Program-made: the position numbers and the translations under genes
Origin: CBDCWT01 sp965223305
GTDB lineage: Bacteria; Planctomycetota; Planctomycetia; Pirellulales; Pirellulaceae
NCBI GenBank assembly: GCA_965223305.1
Contig: CBDCWT010000016.1
Coordinates: 186,001-250,000 of the forward strand
Reading direction: 5' to 3'
DNA length: 64,000 nucleotides
The notes under the pieces: generated by a model
Databases searched by the model: none
Told to the model about the DNA's origin: nothing
The model's input: the letters and a program-made list of their open reading frames with translations, nothing else
Shown: piece after piece, positions 9,158 to 17,331 of the stretch
How the letters are laid out: each line of letters begins with the position of its first letter
How positions within the stretch are numbered: position 1 is the stretch's first letter

Positions 9158-10147
9158 ATGCTTCACGGACACTCGTTAACCACAATCGCAACGATTGCTA
9201 CGATTCTGGTCGCCGTTGCAGGTGTGACCGCCAGAGAACTACCGCACATTCCGGAAACCGTCACCAGCTTTGGGGCCGCCATTGTGGGCGATGCTCTCTA
9301 TGTTTACGGGGGACATACAGGACGAGCCCATGAATACTACATGGAAGCCCAGGCAAACACTCTTCGACGGCTCGACCTCAAGAACCCAAAGGTATGGGAG
9401 TCTTTAGGGACTGGTCCAAGGTTGCAGGGCCTTGCTCTGGTCGCTCACAGCGGGAAGTTGTACCGGATCGGTGGTTTCACGGCTAAGAACAAAGACGGTG
9501 AGGAAAACGACCTTTGGTCGCAAGCAGCAGTCGCTTGTTACGATCCGGCATCGAAACAGTGGCATGACATGTCACCACTTCCAGAACGCCGGTCTTCGTT
9601 CGATGCGGCCGTTCTCAACAACAAGATTTACGTCGTTGGCGGCTGGGAAATGCGCGGAACGGCCGAAAACAAGTGGCACACGTCGGCCTATGCGCTTGAT
9701 TTGGCGAACACGTCAGCGAATTGGGAAGCTCTGCCGGAACCGCCGTTCCAGCGTCGAGCATTGGCGGTTGCAGCACACGATGGCAAGCTGTTTGCCATCG
9801 GTGGTATGCAGCGCGAGGGTGGACCGACAACCCGAGTCGACATCTACGATCCGGCTACACGGATGTGGTCAAGGGGCCCCAGCCTGAAGGGTGAAGGAAT
9901 GGAGGGTTTTGGGTGCTCATCGTTTGCTGTCGGTGGACATCTATTTGTCACGACGATCGAAGGAAACCTACAGCGATTAGCAGAGGATGGTACCTCGTGG
10001 GAAATCGTACGTCAGCTCGAGCGGGCTCGCTTCTTTCACCGTCTGCTACCTCTGTCTGAGTGGCAGTTGCTTGCCGTTGGAGGTGCCAGTATGTCGGTCG
10101 GTAAATTCGAGGAAGTCGACGTCATCGATGTCCGGCAGAACCGCTGA
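9158..10147 (+). CDS. Secreted kelch-repeat beta-propeller protein
   Basis: About 329 residues. The ATG at 9158 is chosen because it follows the ribosome-binding sequence AGAGGA and begins a clear signal peptide (MLHGHSLTTIATIATILVAV, with likely cleavage after VTA or nearby). The mature part carries kelch blades with the typical double-glycine strand: YVYGGHTG, YRIGGFTA, YVVGGWEM and FAIGGMQR, with less regular blades at the end (FVTTIEGN, LAVGGASM). Kelch propellers bind proteins or sugars; the ligand here is unknown. It sits 49 bp after hemP and 30 bp before a DUF4198 remnant, so the three are likely co-transcribed. A link to iron or metal uptake is inferred from position only. Confidence 0.82.
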   Translation: MLHGHSLTTIATIATILVAVAGVTARELPHIPETVTSFGAAIVGDALYVYGGHTGRAHEYYMEAQANTLRRLDLKNPKVWESLGTGPRLQGLALVAHSGKLYRIGGFTAKNKDGEENDLWSQAAVACYDPASKQWHDMSPLPERRSSFDAAVLNNKIYVVGGWEMRGTAENKWHTSAYALDLANTSANWEALPEPPFQRRALAVAAHDGKLFAIGGMQREGGPTTRVDIYDPATRMWSRGPSLKGEGMEGFGCSSFAVGGHLFVTTIEGNLQRLAEDGTSWEIVRQLERARFFHRLLPLSEWQLLAVGGASMSVGKFEEVDVIDVRQNR

Positions 10148-10177
10148 ACAAAGGTCCTTTCTTAGGAGCTCTAAGTA

Positions 10178-10589
10178 ATGTACAGAAGATTTGCAACCGC
10201 GTTCGTCGTCATTGGCCTGGCACTAGTAGTGACACCTGTCCACGCGCACTTTCCTTGGCTTGTCGTCAATGCTGACGGTCGAGTTCTTTACTTCTTCGGT
10301 GAGAACATCGCCGAGCGCACCTACAAGTTGCCACCGACTGTCGCCAAAGCGAAAGTCCTCTCGGTTCGGGAGGATGGAGAGGTGAAGAAAATCGAACTCA
10401 AGGAGACTAAGACTGAAGACTGCAAAGACCGACAAGCATGGTAAAGCGTCGTTCGACGGCAGCCAGGTGGAAGACGGCTTGAACGGGATCATGGTGGGTC
10501 ACACGGTCAAGGGTGAGACCGGCAAATTGGACGGAGAAGAGTACGACTCGACTTCGCACTACCTCACCGCGACATTCGTGGCGCCTTAA
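10178..10589 (+). pseudogene. Decayed DUF4198-like secreted protein gene (internal deletion plus frameshift)
   Basis: The first frame starts at 10178 behind a good Shine-Dalgarno (TAGGAG), encodes a signal peptide (MYRRFATAFVVIGLALVV) and the start of a DUF4198/NikM-like domain (AHFPWLVVNADGRVLYFFGE), and stops at 10444 after 88 residues. The next frame, from about 10425, continues without a break to the TAA at 10587-10589 and encodes a plausible DUF4198 C-terminus (GKLDGEEYDSTSHYLTATF). Joined, they give only about 137 residues, whereas the family is normally well above 200, so a middle part appears to be missing as well as the frame being lost. DUF4198 proteins are periplasmic and often tied to metal uptake. 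The stop codon lies in the TTAA target site of the mobile element that follows. Confidence 0.7.
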
Positions 10590-10763
10590 CCCGAATTATT
10601 CATGAGCGATCTGCTGCGAGGTCGTAAGTCCATCCGTGGCTTCGTCATGCTTCACAATTCTCCCTCGACGTATTGCTTCAATACGCCTGCGGAAGAATTG
10701 CTCGCCTTCCTTGCCACGAACGTACTTACAACCTCTCGCCACGATCTTCATGAATAATCCGGG
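10590..10763. mobile_element. 174-bp foldback (MITE-like) element, copy 1, target duplication TTAA
   Basis: The ends are inverted repeats: CCCGAATTATTCATGA on the left and the complement of CCCGGATTATTCATGA on the right (15 of 16 match). TTAA flanks both sides (10586-10589 and 10764-10767). The two halves are imperfect complements over nearly the whole length and meet at a small central hairpin (CGTATTG-CTT-CAATACG), so a transcript would fold into one long stem. There is no room for a transposase, so it must be moved in trans. Nearly identical copies lie at 38020 and 53470. Confidence 0.88.
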
Positions 10764-10857
10764 TTAATAGCCAGAGGTTGAGGCGTCGGATTGGGCGCAT
10801 AGGATGGTTCAACAGCTGACGCCCGAGGAACTCGCGGCTAGCGCTGCGTTACATTAG

Positions 10858-11013
10858 ATGCCGAAGACACTTTGCAAGTCGAAGGAACGCAAGGTCAGTC
10901 GGAGGTGTTCGCTTGCGATGTATCCGGAGGCGACCCACGTGTGCCGGAAGTGCGGACGAGTGGCCGATTCAAAGAAAAAACTCTGTAAACCCAAGAAGCA
11001 GGCGATTACATAA
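10858..11013 (+). CDS. Small four-cysteine basic protein (zinc-ribbon-like)
   Basis: A 51-residue open frame starting MPKTLCKSKERK and containing HVCRKCGRVADSKKKLCKPK. The CxxCG pair plus flanking cysteines (C6, C17, C29, C32, C43) suggests a small metal-binding fold. The CRKCGRVA...LCKPK pattern resembles a short conserved protein I recall from other planctomycete genomes, but I cannot name a function. No strong Shine-Dalgarno sequence precedes the ATG. It lies 94 bp after the mobile element and points toward the convergent macro-domain gene. The cysteine spacing makes chance coding unlikely. Confidence 0.6.
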   Translation: MPKTLCKSKERKVSRRCSLAMYPEATHVCRKCGRVADSKKKLCKPKKQAIT

Positions 11014-11078
11014 GCTTCATCTGCGCATCGAATGCCCGAGTGCACTCCTTGTGGACCAAATGGAACTGCAACTGACTG

Positions 11079-11702
11079 CTATCGCTTCACAACCTGTTGT
11101 TTCCCGTCATAGCAGATAGCCTGCTGGCGCCCGGCCACCCAATCCCAGTCGATTCGATGCGGTGGGTTCAAGTAGTGGTGATAAGCGACGGCCATCTGCC
11201 GAGCGGCTTCCGAGTACGACACACCGCCGAATCCAGCGCCGAAGGCGGGAAAGGCGACGATCTTGATCTTGCGATCCTCACGGACGTTATGTTGGTGGAC
11301 TGCAAGAAACGCCGCCCATGTCGCTGCATATACCTTATCCGTACCGTCGATGCCGCCCGGGACCCGCATGGTTGGGGCATGGCAGAGGAAGGGAAACTCG
11401 TCGTGATCGGTTGGGACGATGAAGGCCGTTCCGACAGGCTGCTCACCAAGAAACTCGTCCATGATTCGGTGTTGGACTCGAAACATCAGTCCTTCGCCGA
11501 AGAACCTGACGACCGCCGCATCAACCCCCGCCGTCATCATCCCAAACGCATTGGCGGCGGTCACAAAACAGTCGTGCGGCTCCAAGTCTTCAAACCGCCC
11601 TTGAATCACTCGCACGTTGGGGAGTCCATCGAACCGACTCCGAAAGGCGCTGCACATCTCTTGGCTGGGATGGACAAGCCAAACACTCAAAGTACTCTGC
11701 AT
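11079..11702 (-). CDS. Macro-domain protein (ADP-ribose binding/hydrolysis)
   Basis: A 207-residue protein read on the minus strand. Residues about 25-175 fit the macro domain: an N-terminal strand-turn leading to FVTAANAFGMMTAGVD, corresponding to the conserved Asn-Ala plus glycine-rich ADP-ribose loop, and a later AFPAFGAGFGGVSYSEAA corresponding to the second phosphate-binding loop. The family binds or hydrolyses ADP-ribose on proteins, RNA or metabolites. The protein is cytosolic, with no signal peptide. It is convergent with the small cysteine gene and stands alone. No toxin (DarT-type) partner is adjacent, so a general ADP-ribose repair role is more likely than a DarG-type antitoxin, but this is inference. 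No strong Shine-Dalgarno precedes the ATG. Confidence 0.82.
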   Translation of the reverse strand: MQSTLSVWLVHPSQEMCSAFRSRFDGLPNVRVIQGRFEDLEPHDCFVTAANAFGMMTAGVDAAVVRFFGEGLMFRVQHRIMDEFLGEQPVGTAFIVPTDHDEFPFLCHAPTMRVPGGIDGTDKVYAATWAAFLAVHQHNVREDRKIKIVAFPAFGAGFGGVSYSEAARQMAVAYHHYLNPPHRIDWDWVAGRQQAICYDGKQQVVKR

Positions 11703-11857
11703 GAGCGCTATTGTACCGGCACATCATCGCGCGTGAAGAGCAAGTGAGGTGAACCTCGACGAGAGCCCTCTGTCCGCGCTTACCGATGCCAACGGCCGGA
11801 CGAATGCAACCCACGAGAAGTCCTTAAGCAGCTGGTCCCACAAGAGAGCACACCGAC

Positions 11858-12316
11858 ATGAGTCATCGGATTCAAGCTGTACAACGTCAACACTTCGACG
11901 ATTGGCTTCGCCTACGTGAAGCGGTTTACACCGACATCGACCGGAAATTCCATGAACAAGAGATGGAACTGTACGTTAGCGACGACAGTAAGGAGTGTTT
12001 TCTTGTCGTCACCGAATCTGGTGATGCTTGCGGCATGATCGAGGTGTCCCTCCGCAACGTTGTCGATGGGTGTCTGACGAGTCCGGTTGGCTACGTCGAA
12101 GGCATTTTCGTTGAGTCGTCGCACAGAGGGTCAGGGCTTTCACGTCAACTGCTGCATCAGGCTGAAGATTGGTGCCGGTCGAAGGGGTGTAGCGAGATCG
12201 CTACCGACGCTGAACTCGACAACGTCGAAGCTCAGCGGTTTCACCAGCACATGGGCTTCGAGGAGACGTACCGGATCGTCGAGTATCGGAAGTCTATGTC
12301 ACGGGACGGATCGTGA
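11858..12316 (+). CDS. GNAT acetyltransferase resembling aminoglycoside 6'-N-acetyltransferase
   Basis: A 152-residue GNAT protein. The core GMIEVSLRNVVDG...GYVEGIFVESSHRGSGLSRQLL holds beta-4 and the acetyl-CoA pyrophosphate loop (Q/RxxGxG/A form, HRGSGLS). The following ATDAELDN...FHQHMGFEETYRIV segment matches the AAC(6')-I subfamily, whose members share EGIFV, SDAxLDN and HxxLGFxET landmarks. Length also fits. The reaction would be transfer of acetyl from acetyl-CoA to the 6'-amine of an aminoglycoside. Environmental homologues often show weak or no resistance activity, so the substrate is uncertain. It is convergent with the split surface-protein gene, with 30 bp between the stops. Confidence 0.8.
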   Translation: MSHRIQAVQRQHFDDWLRLREAVYTDIDRKFHEQEMELYVSDDSKECFLVVTESGDACGMIEVSLRNVVDGCLTSPVGYVEGIFVESSHRGSGLSRQLLHQAEDWCRSKGCSEIATDAELDNVEAQRFHQHMGFEETYRIVEYRKSMSRDGS

Positions 12317-12346
12317 ACTGGGGAGTCGTAAGCCAAGCCGACTCGC

Positions 12347-13765
12347 TCAGTCAAACAACTCGTCGAGCAACTCTGGCAGGACGGCCTCTCGACTCGACAA
12401 GTCACGCGACTCTGCCAGCAGATCCACACTCGAATCAACATCCGCCATGCCCAAGTCGGAGTAGTCGACAAACGCAAGTGCGATGGGATTCACCTGAAGC
12501 ACTCCTGCAGTACTCTGCTCTCGATCCTCAGTCAGCAACGGCTGCAACGTACCAATCTCTAGCGGTGGATTCACCACTCCACGCACCTGAACCCCGGCTG
12601 GAATCGGCGGTATCTGCGGCACCACGATCAATGCAGCCGACTGAGCTACCAACGACGCATCGGCCGCGTTCAGACGATTGTTGCCGCTGATGTCGCCCAG
12701 CAGTCGTGGATCGGTGGAAGGCGTGTTGATAAATCCGCCGTCCAGCAGAGCTGCAATGCGCGCAACGCCTGCCGCATCTGCCGCATTGATGCGGCCGTTG
12801 GCCGTGACGTCTGCGAAGAACGTCACTGAATGCAGCGCGTCATCCTCGATCACGGGAGATTCATTGTCGTTGCCGTCGCTGACCACGACGCCGTGCAGAT
12901 CGAGCACCTGGGAGCGACCGTAGTTATCACTGGCATTGTCAGCAGGCACAGCTGCAGCAAGAGTAATCGCGTTCACCGCACCTGCGGGCAACGGAGTGGA
13001 GCTGAAGTACACCAAAATCGCCAGCCCCGGAGTTGCATTGTTGATGATCACCGACGCGCCGGCCGGAGCATCTGGACCCGGCGTCGCCGCGGTGATGCTC
13101 AGCAGCGCCGGATCGTAGCTGATCCGCGCATCAATGGCGCGAACGTTCGTGCCTTCGCTCAGCGTCAGCGGGATGCCGAGCGTCGTGTCGGCCGGCACAT
13201 TCACATCCTGGCCTGGTCCGCGGACAAAGTCCGGAATACCCACGACTACCGCGTTGGCTGCCGGCTCGGGAACCTCGAAGGAAGTGCTGTAATCATCGCC
13301 GGGTGTGCCGTCGCCATTGCCATCCAGCAACAACCCGCCCGTGTCTTTAAAGCCATTGTCGCCGCTGCGGACAGTGACGGTGTACGTATCCGGTGCGAGC
13401 GGGCCTCCGCTGCTGATGAACTCCACCATGCGATCCGAAGCGACGAGAGAGCCGGTCACCGGACCGCTGGCCGCAGCCGTCACAATTACATCCGCCGGAC
13501 CCAGGCCGCCCGACTCGGAATCGTAGAGGTTCAGCGTCGTCACATCGATCGGATTAGTGAACGAAAACTGCAATCCAGTCGCGGTGGCTTCCATATCCGT
13601 GACTACAAAGCCCTGCGGCTCGTCGTCGTCGGTGATGGTCGTCATGGCCTGCTGGTTGCCGGACTCTGTACCGTTAGTCACGCTCGAAATGTCGACGACC
13701 ACGGTCTCGTCAGCTTCGTCGACCGCATCGTCAACCGCAGTGATGGTGATCGAGCCTAGTCGCAC
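12347..13765 (-). CDS. C-terminal part of a third giant surface protein (downstream of a frameshift)
   Basis: About 472 residues on the minus strand: the end of a Calx-beta domain (GSITITAVDDAVDEADETVVV), an Ig-like segment, a cohesin-like domain opening VGIPDFVRGPGQ, dockerin-like loops DVTANGRINAAD and DISGNNRLNAAD, then a tail ending LPELLDELFD. All parts align in order with the two giant genes at 1-8551. There is no proper start: the first GTG lies inside the Calx-beta strand that the upstream frame (13731-15743) also enters. It is the rest of that gene, separated by a frameshift near 13750. It may be non-functional, or the break may be a sequencing or assembly error. Confidence 0.85.
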   Translation of the reverse strand: MRLGSITITAVDDAVDEADETVVVDISSVTNGTESGNQQAMTTITDDDEPQGFVVTDMEATATGLQFSFTNPIDVTTLNLYDSESGGLGPADVIVTAAASGPVTGSLVASDRMVEFISSGGPLAPDTYTVTVRSGDNGFKDTGGLLLDGNGDGTPGDDYSTSFEVPEPAANAVVVGIPDFVRGPGQDVNVPADTTLGIPLTLSEGTNVRAIDARISYDPALLSITAATPGPDAPAGASVIINNATPGLAILVYFSSTPLPAGAVNAITLAAAVPADNASDNYGRSQVLDLHGVVVSDGNDNESPVIEDDALHSVTFFADVTANGRINAADAAGVARIAALLDGGFINTPSTDPRLLGDISGNNRLNAADASLVAQSAALIVVPQIPPIPAGVQVRGVVNPPLEIGTLQPLLTEDREQSTAGVLQVNPIALAFVDYSDLGMADVDSSVDLLAESRDLSSREAVLPELLDELFD

Positions 13766-15743
13766 CCGGCGCGATCACAATTTGTGTACCGGAGACGTTG
13801 AAGTCACTGGCATCGGCCGTCCCTGAAGTCCCTAGATCAACGGTGACCGGAACCGTGGTAACCGCCGAGAGCATCGCCGTGAACGTGGCCACACCGCCGG
13901 ACTCCGGGATCGCGGCGGCGTCGACGGACAGCGTCACATCCGGTACGACAACCGCTTCGTCGTCGTCAATGATCGTGATCGTGACTTGCTGTGAGCCTGC
14001 TTCCTGGCCACCGGTCACGGCGACGATGTCGACAATCACCGTTTCATCGTCATCGTCGATGGTATCCTGCACGGCGGCGACGGACACCGATCCAGTCGTC
14101 GATCCCACGGGAATCACGATCTGCGTTCCGGAGATCGTGTAGTCATCCGTCGGCGTAGCAGTTCCGGTAGTCTCCAACTCGACCGTAACCGCTGCGGTGT
14201 GCGCCGCCGACAGCGTTGCGGTGATTGTCGCCGTACCCGAATCCTCGGTAATCGTGGGGCTATCGACGCCAAGCGTCACGTTGGGCTGGAGATTCTGGTT
14301 AATCAACACCTTTGACCCCGCGGCGAAACGGTTCGCCTCGAAAACATCAAGGTCTCCATCACTGTCAACGTCCACAAAAGTAACCCAGCCAGGACGCTGG
14401 CCGGGGAAGGGAAAACTCTGTTTTAGTGCAAACGTCCCGGACCCATCGTTTTCCCAAAGCTCCGAAGCCTGATATAAGCCGGTAATGTACAGGTCTAGGT
14501 CACCATCTCCATCGATATCGCCCAGCGCGACATCCGGGTTGTTCGTACCATTGTTCATCCTCTGCCCGGAATCAGTGAAGATCCCGCTTCCGTCATTGAA
14601 CCAAATGGAAGACCCTGGCCCCTGGTCTTGGCCGTTGCCGACCGCAGCATCGAGGTCGCCATCTCCATCGATGTCCGCGATCTCGACGGCCACACTGGCC
14701 GCGAATCCACCCAACATCTGATTGCTGTCAGTGAAGATTCCACTACCGTCATTTGTGTATACCCGATCCGGTGGACCGTTATTGGCGACATAAGCGTCTA
14801 GATCGCCGTCGCCGTCGAAATCTCCAAAGCCGATCCCCTCGCTGTTAGAAGTACCGAGACTTTGGCCCGTGTTGGAGAAGTTCCCGGCACCGTCATTCAG
14901 CCAAACTAGGTTGCCCGAGTAGGCAACGCCAACCATGGCGTCCATGTCGCCGTCACCATCGAGGTCCCCCACTTCGACGGACTGTCCACCCAGACCGGGT
15001 GTCAAGTCTTGTGCTGTTCCCGTGAAGACGGCGCTTCCGTTGTTCAGGAAGACGTTGTTCTGGCCCACGATGTCGATGTCGCCATCACCGTCGATGTCGG
15101 CCATATCCCAATTCTGGCCAGCACCCAAAGAAGCTTGGCCGCTGCTTGTAAAAACACCCGTCCCATCGTTTAGAAGCACTTGATCTCCGCCAAAAATCAC
15201 ATCTTGGTCACCGTCCCCGTCGAGATCACCAAAACCGACCTTGCCGTCGTCGTTCATGCCGACTCGCTGTCCGGTGTCTACGAATTGTCCACTCCCCGAA
15301 GTGACCTCTGCCCGGAACTCCCAGACCCTCGGAACATTCGCTTCTCCACCCGTGCTCTGTATGCCGCCGGTCGCTGTCACCTTGACAATCTCGCCGGGCA
15401 ACAGATCAGTGGTAGGATCGACCGTCACGGCTTGCCCGCTGGTGTTGATGCTCGCGGTCGCCGCGGTCAGCTTGCCGATCGACTGCCTCGCCACAACGAA
15501 GGTGTCATGCGTTGCAGTAGTCGGGTTGATTGGTTGGTCAAAAGTGGCCGAAATGTCCGTCCCAGACGGGGCGGTGATCAAATTCGCGTCGGGGACCACG
15601 CCCGTTACCGCAGTTAGCAGAAACCGCGCCTCCAACCGCTCAGCGAGCAACCATCGGAAACGTCGTCGCCGGTCTTGTCGAAAGCGGACTCTGGAGGAAC
15701 GATAGGATGAGTTCAGTGAAGAAGAGAGCGTCGATCGAGACAT
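13731..15743 (-). CDS. N-terminal part of a third giant surface protein: FG-GAP/VCBS and Calx-beta repeats
   Basis: About 670 residues. The ATG at 15743 gives a basic N-terminus leading to LLAERLEARFLLT, the planctomycete LExRxLL sorting motif (about residues 30-42). A Big_5-like Ig domain follows (DANLITAPSGTDISATFDQP), then roughly seven FG-GAP/VCBS-type repeats of the form GDLDGDGD...NDGTGVF, calcium-loop-rich and probably forming a beta-propeller, then two Calx-beta domains. The frame leaves the family sequence after IVIAPGAT and ends in an unrelated LDHHHCG, while the correct continuation appears in another frame at 13765. By comparison with the paralogues, a 2-base deletion or 1-base insertion near 13750 explains this. 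The upstream repeat part is unlike the other two giant proteins and would give a different ligand surface. Confidence 0.85.
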   Translation of the reverse strand: MSRSTLSSSLNSSYRSSRVRFRQDRRRRFRWLLAERLEARFLLTAVTGVVPDANLITAPSGTDISATFDQPINPTTATHDTFVVARQSIGKLTAATASINTSGQAVTVDPTTDLLPGEIVKVTATGGIQSTGGEANVPRVWEFRAEVTSGSGQFVDTGQRVGMNDDGKVGFGDLDGDGDQDVIFGGDQVLLNDGTGVFTSSGQASLGAGQNWDMADIDGDGDIDIVGQNNVFLNNGSAVFTGTAQDLTPGLGGQSVEVGDLDGDGDMDAMVGVAYSGNLVWLNDGAGNFSNTGQSLGTSNSEGIGFGDFDGDGDLDAYVANNGPPDRVYTNDGSGIFTDSNQMLGGFAASVAVEIADIDGDGDLDAAVGNGQDQGPGSSIWFNDGSGIFTDSGQRMNNGTNNPDVALGDIDGDGDLDLYITGLYQASELWENDGSGTFALKQSFPFPGQRPGWVTFVDVDSDGDLDVFEANRFAAGSKVLINQNLQPNVTLGVDSPTITEDSGTATITATLSAAHTAAVTVELETTGTATPTDDYTISGTQIVIPVGSTTGSVSVAAVQDTIDDDDETVIVDIVAVTGGQEAGSQQVTITIIDDDEAVVVPDVTLSVDAAAIPESGGVATFTAMLSAVTTVPVTVDLGTSGTADASDFNVSGTQIVIAPGATRLDHHHCG

Positions 15744-15888
15744 GGCCCACCTGCAATAAGTGACGAGCAGCACGAAAAGGCAGAATACGGAAAATGAACA
15801 TACTTCCCATGCCTTTTGTTGTCAATTCAGCAGGTTGGCAGCTGGTATTGGTGTTGGATCGGTGTTCGAAATGTGTAGCTCTGCTCTG

Positions 15889-17331
15889 CTATGAGATGAT
15901 GTCGTGCACGACGTTTCCGTGGACGTCGGTCAGTCGGTAGTCGCGGCCCTGGTGGTGATAAGTCAATCGCTCGTGATCGATCCCAAGTAAGTGCAGGCAG
16001 GTGGCGTGAAAGTCGTGCACGTGCACGGCGTTTTCGACGATGCCAAAACCAAACTCGTCCGTCGCTCCGTAAGTGAACCCGCTTTTGACGCCGCCGCCTG
16101 CCATCCAGATACTAAAACACTCTTTGTGGTGATCGCGGCCCGGCGCAGTTTTCTCACCCGTTCCGGCATTGTGTTCCTGCACCATCGGTGTCCGGCCAAA
16201 CTCGCCGCCCCAGATGACCAGAGTTTCGTCCAGCAGACCCCGCTGCCTTAGATCTTGAATCAGTCCCGCGCAGGCGCGGTCGACCTTCTGAACCGATCGG
16301 GGTAAGGCGTCGTAGATATCCTGGTGATGGTCCCATCCCTGTGCGAACACCTGCACGAAGCGAACCCCTTTTTCAACCAGCCGCCGGGCCAGTAGACAGT
16401 TCCGTGCAAAGTCGGATCCGGTCGCCTGTCCCTCTGCGTCGCGAAGCCCATATTGCTTCAAGATGTATTCCGGCTCACGATCGAGATCAACCAGATCCGG
16501 CAGCGAGGCTTGCATGCGGAAGGCTAGCTCGTATTGAGAGATTCGCGTCGCAATCTCGGGATCTTGATAGTAGTCATACGCCTTCGCATTGAGCCGCTTG
16601 ATCGCGTCCACGACCTGACGTCGTTCGTCGCGTGAGGTATTGCTTGGGCTGTCGAGATAAAATATGGGCTGCTTACCCTTTCGAAACTCTACTCCCTGAT
16701 AGCGCGACGAAAGGAACCCGCTACTCCAAATGGATGTCCCTGCGGCTGGAGGACCGTCTTTCAACACAACATACGCGGGCAAGTTCTGGTTTTCTGTTCC
16801 CAGCCCATAGACCGTCCAAGCGCCAAAGGATGGACGCCCCATGCGGCCATGTCCTGTGTGAAAAAACAGTTCGCCCGAGCCGTGGTTAATCTCATTGGTC
16901 CGCATGCTGCGGACCAGCGTGATGTCGTCTGCGACCGTGGCGAGGTTCGGAAACAGTTCGGACATGGTGATGCCCGACTGACCATGCTGCTTGAATCTGT
17001 AAGGCGACTTGATGACCCGTGCCTGCGGAGTGATGAACGCAAACTTCGCCCCGCGCGTCAGTTTTTCCGGAAGCGACCGACCGTCCCACTTGTCCAAAGC
17101 TGGCTTGGGATCGAAGGTATCCATCTGGGACGGCCCGCCAACCATATGCAGAAAGATCACGTTCTTTGCACGTGGCCGGTGGTGAAGAAATCGCCTGCTC
17201 TGTGCCGAGTCAGCTGCGCTCAATTCCTTTTGCAAAATCGAGGACAGAGCAAGCGATCCGATGCCGAGGGTTCCGTGGCGTAGGAGATTCCGTCGCGTGA
17301 GCATGTCGAGTTGTTGAACCGGATTAGTCAT
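15889..17331 (-). CDS. DUF1501 family protein with Tat signal
   Basis: A 480-residue DUF1501 protein. The N-terminus contains a twin-arginine signal, TRRNLLRHGTLGIGSLALSS (about residues 12-31). The body has the DUF1501 pattern: KNVIFLHMVGGPSQMDTFDPK near 60, MRTNEINHGSGELFFHTGH near 145, YVVLKDG, VFAQGWDHHQDIYDALP, then LDETLVIWGGEFGRTPMVQ and GRDHHKECFSIWMAGGG. DUF1501 folds like sulfatase/alkaline phosphatase metalloenzymes and is abundant in planctomycetes next to PSD1 genes. The enzymatic activity is unknown. The ATG overlaps the stop of the upstream PSD1 gene (ATGA), so the two form one coupled operon and their products probably act together in the periplasm. Confidence 0.92.
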   Translation of the reverse strand: MTNPVQQLDMLTRRNLLRHGTLGIGSLALSSILQKELSAADSAQSRRFLHHRPRAKNVIFLHMVGGPSQMDTFDPKPALDKWDGRSLPEKLTRGAKFAFITPQARVIKSPYRFKQHGQSGITMSELFPNLATVADDITLVRSMRTNEINHGSGELFFHTGHGRMGRPSFGAWTVYGLGTENQNLPAYVVLKDGPPAAGTSIWSSGFLSSRYQGVEFRKGKQPIFYLDSPSNTSRDERRQVVDAIKRLNAKAYDYYQDPEIATRISQYELAFRMQASLPDLVDLDREPEYILKQYGLRDAEGQATGSDFARNCLLARRLVEKGVRFVQVFAQGWDHHQDIYDALPRSVQKVDRACAGLIQDLRQRGLLDETLVIWGGEFGRTPMVQEHNAGTGEKTAPGRDHHKECFSIWMAGGGVKSGFTYGATDEFGFGIVENAVHVHDFHATCLHLLGIDHERLTYHHQGRDYRLTDVHGNVVHDIIS

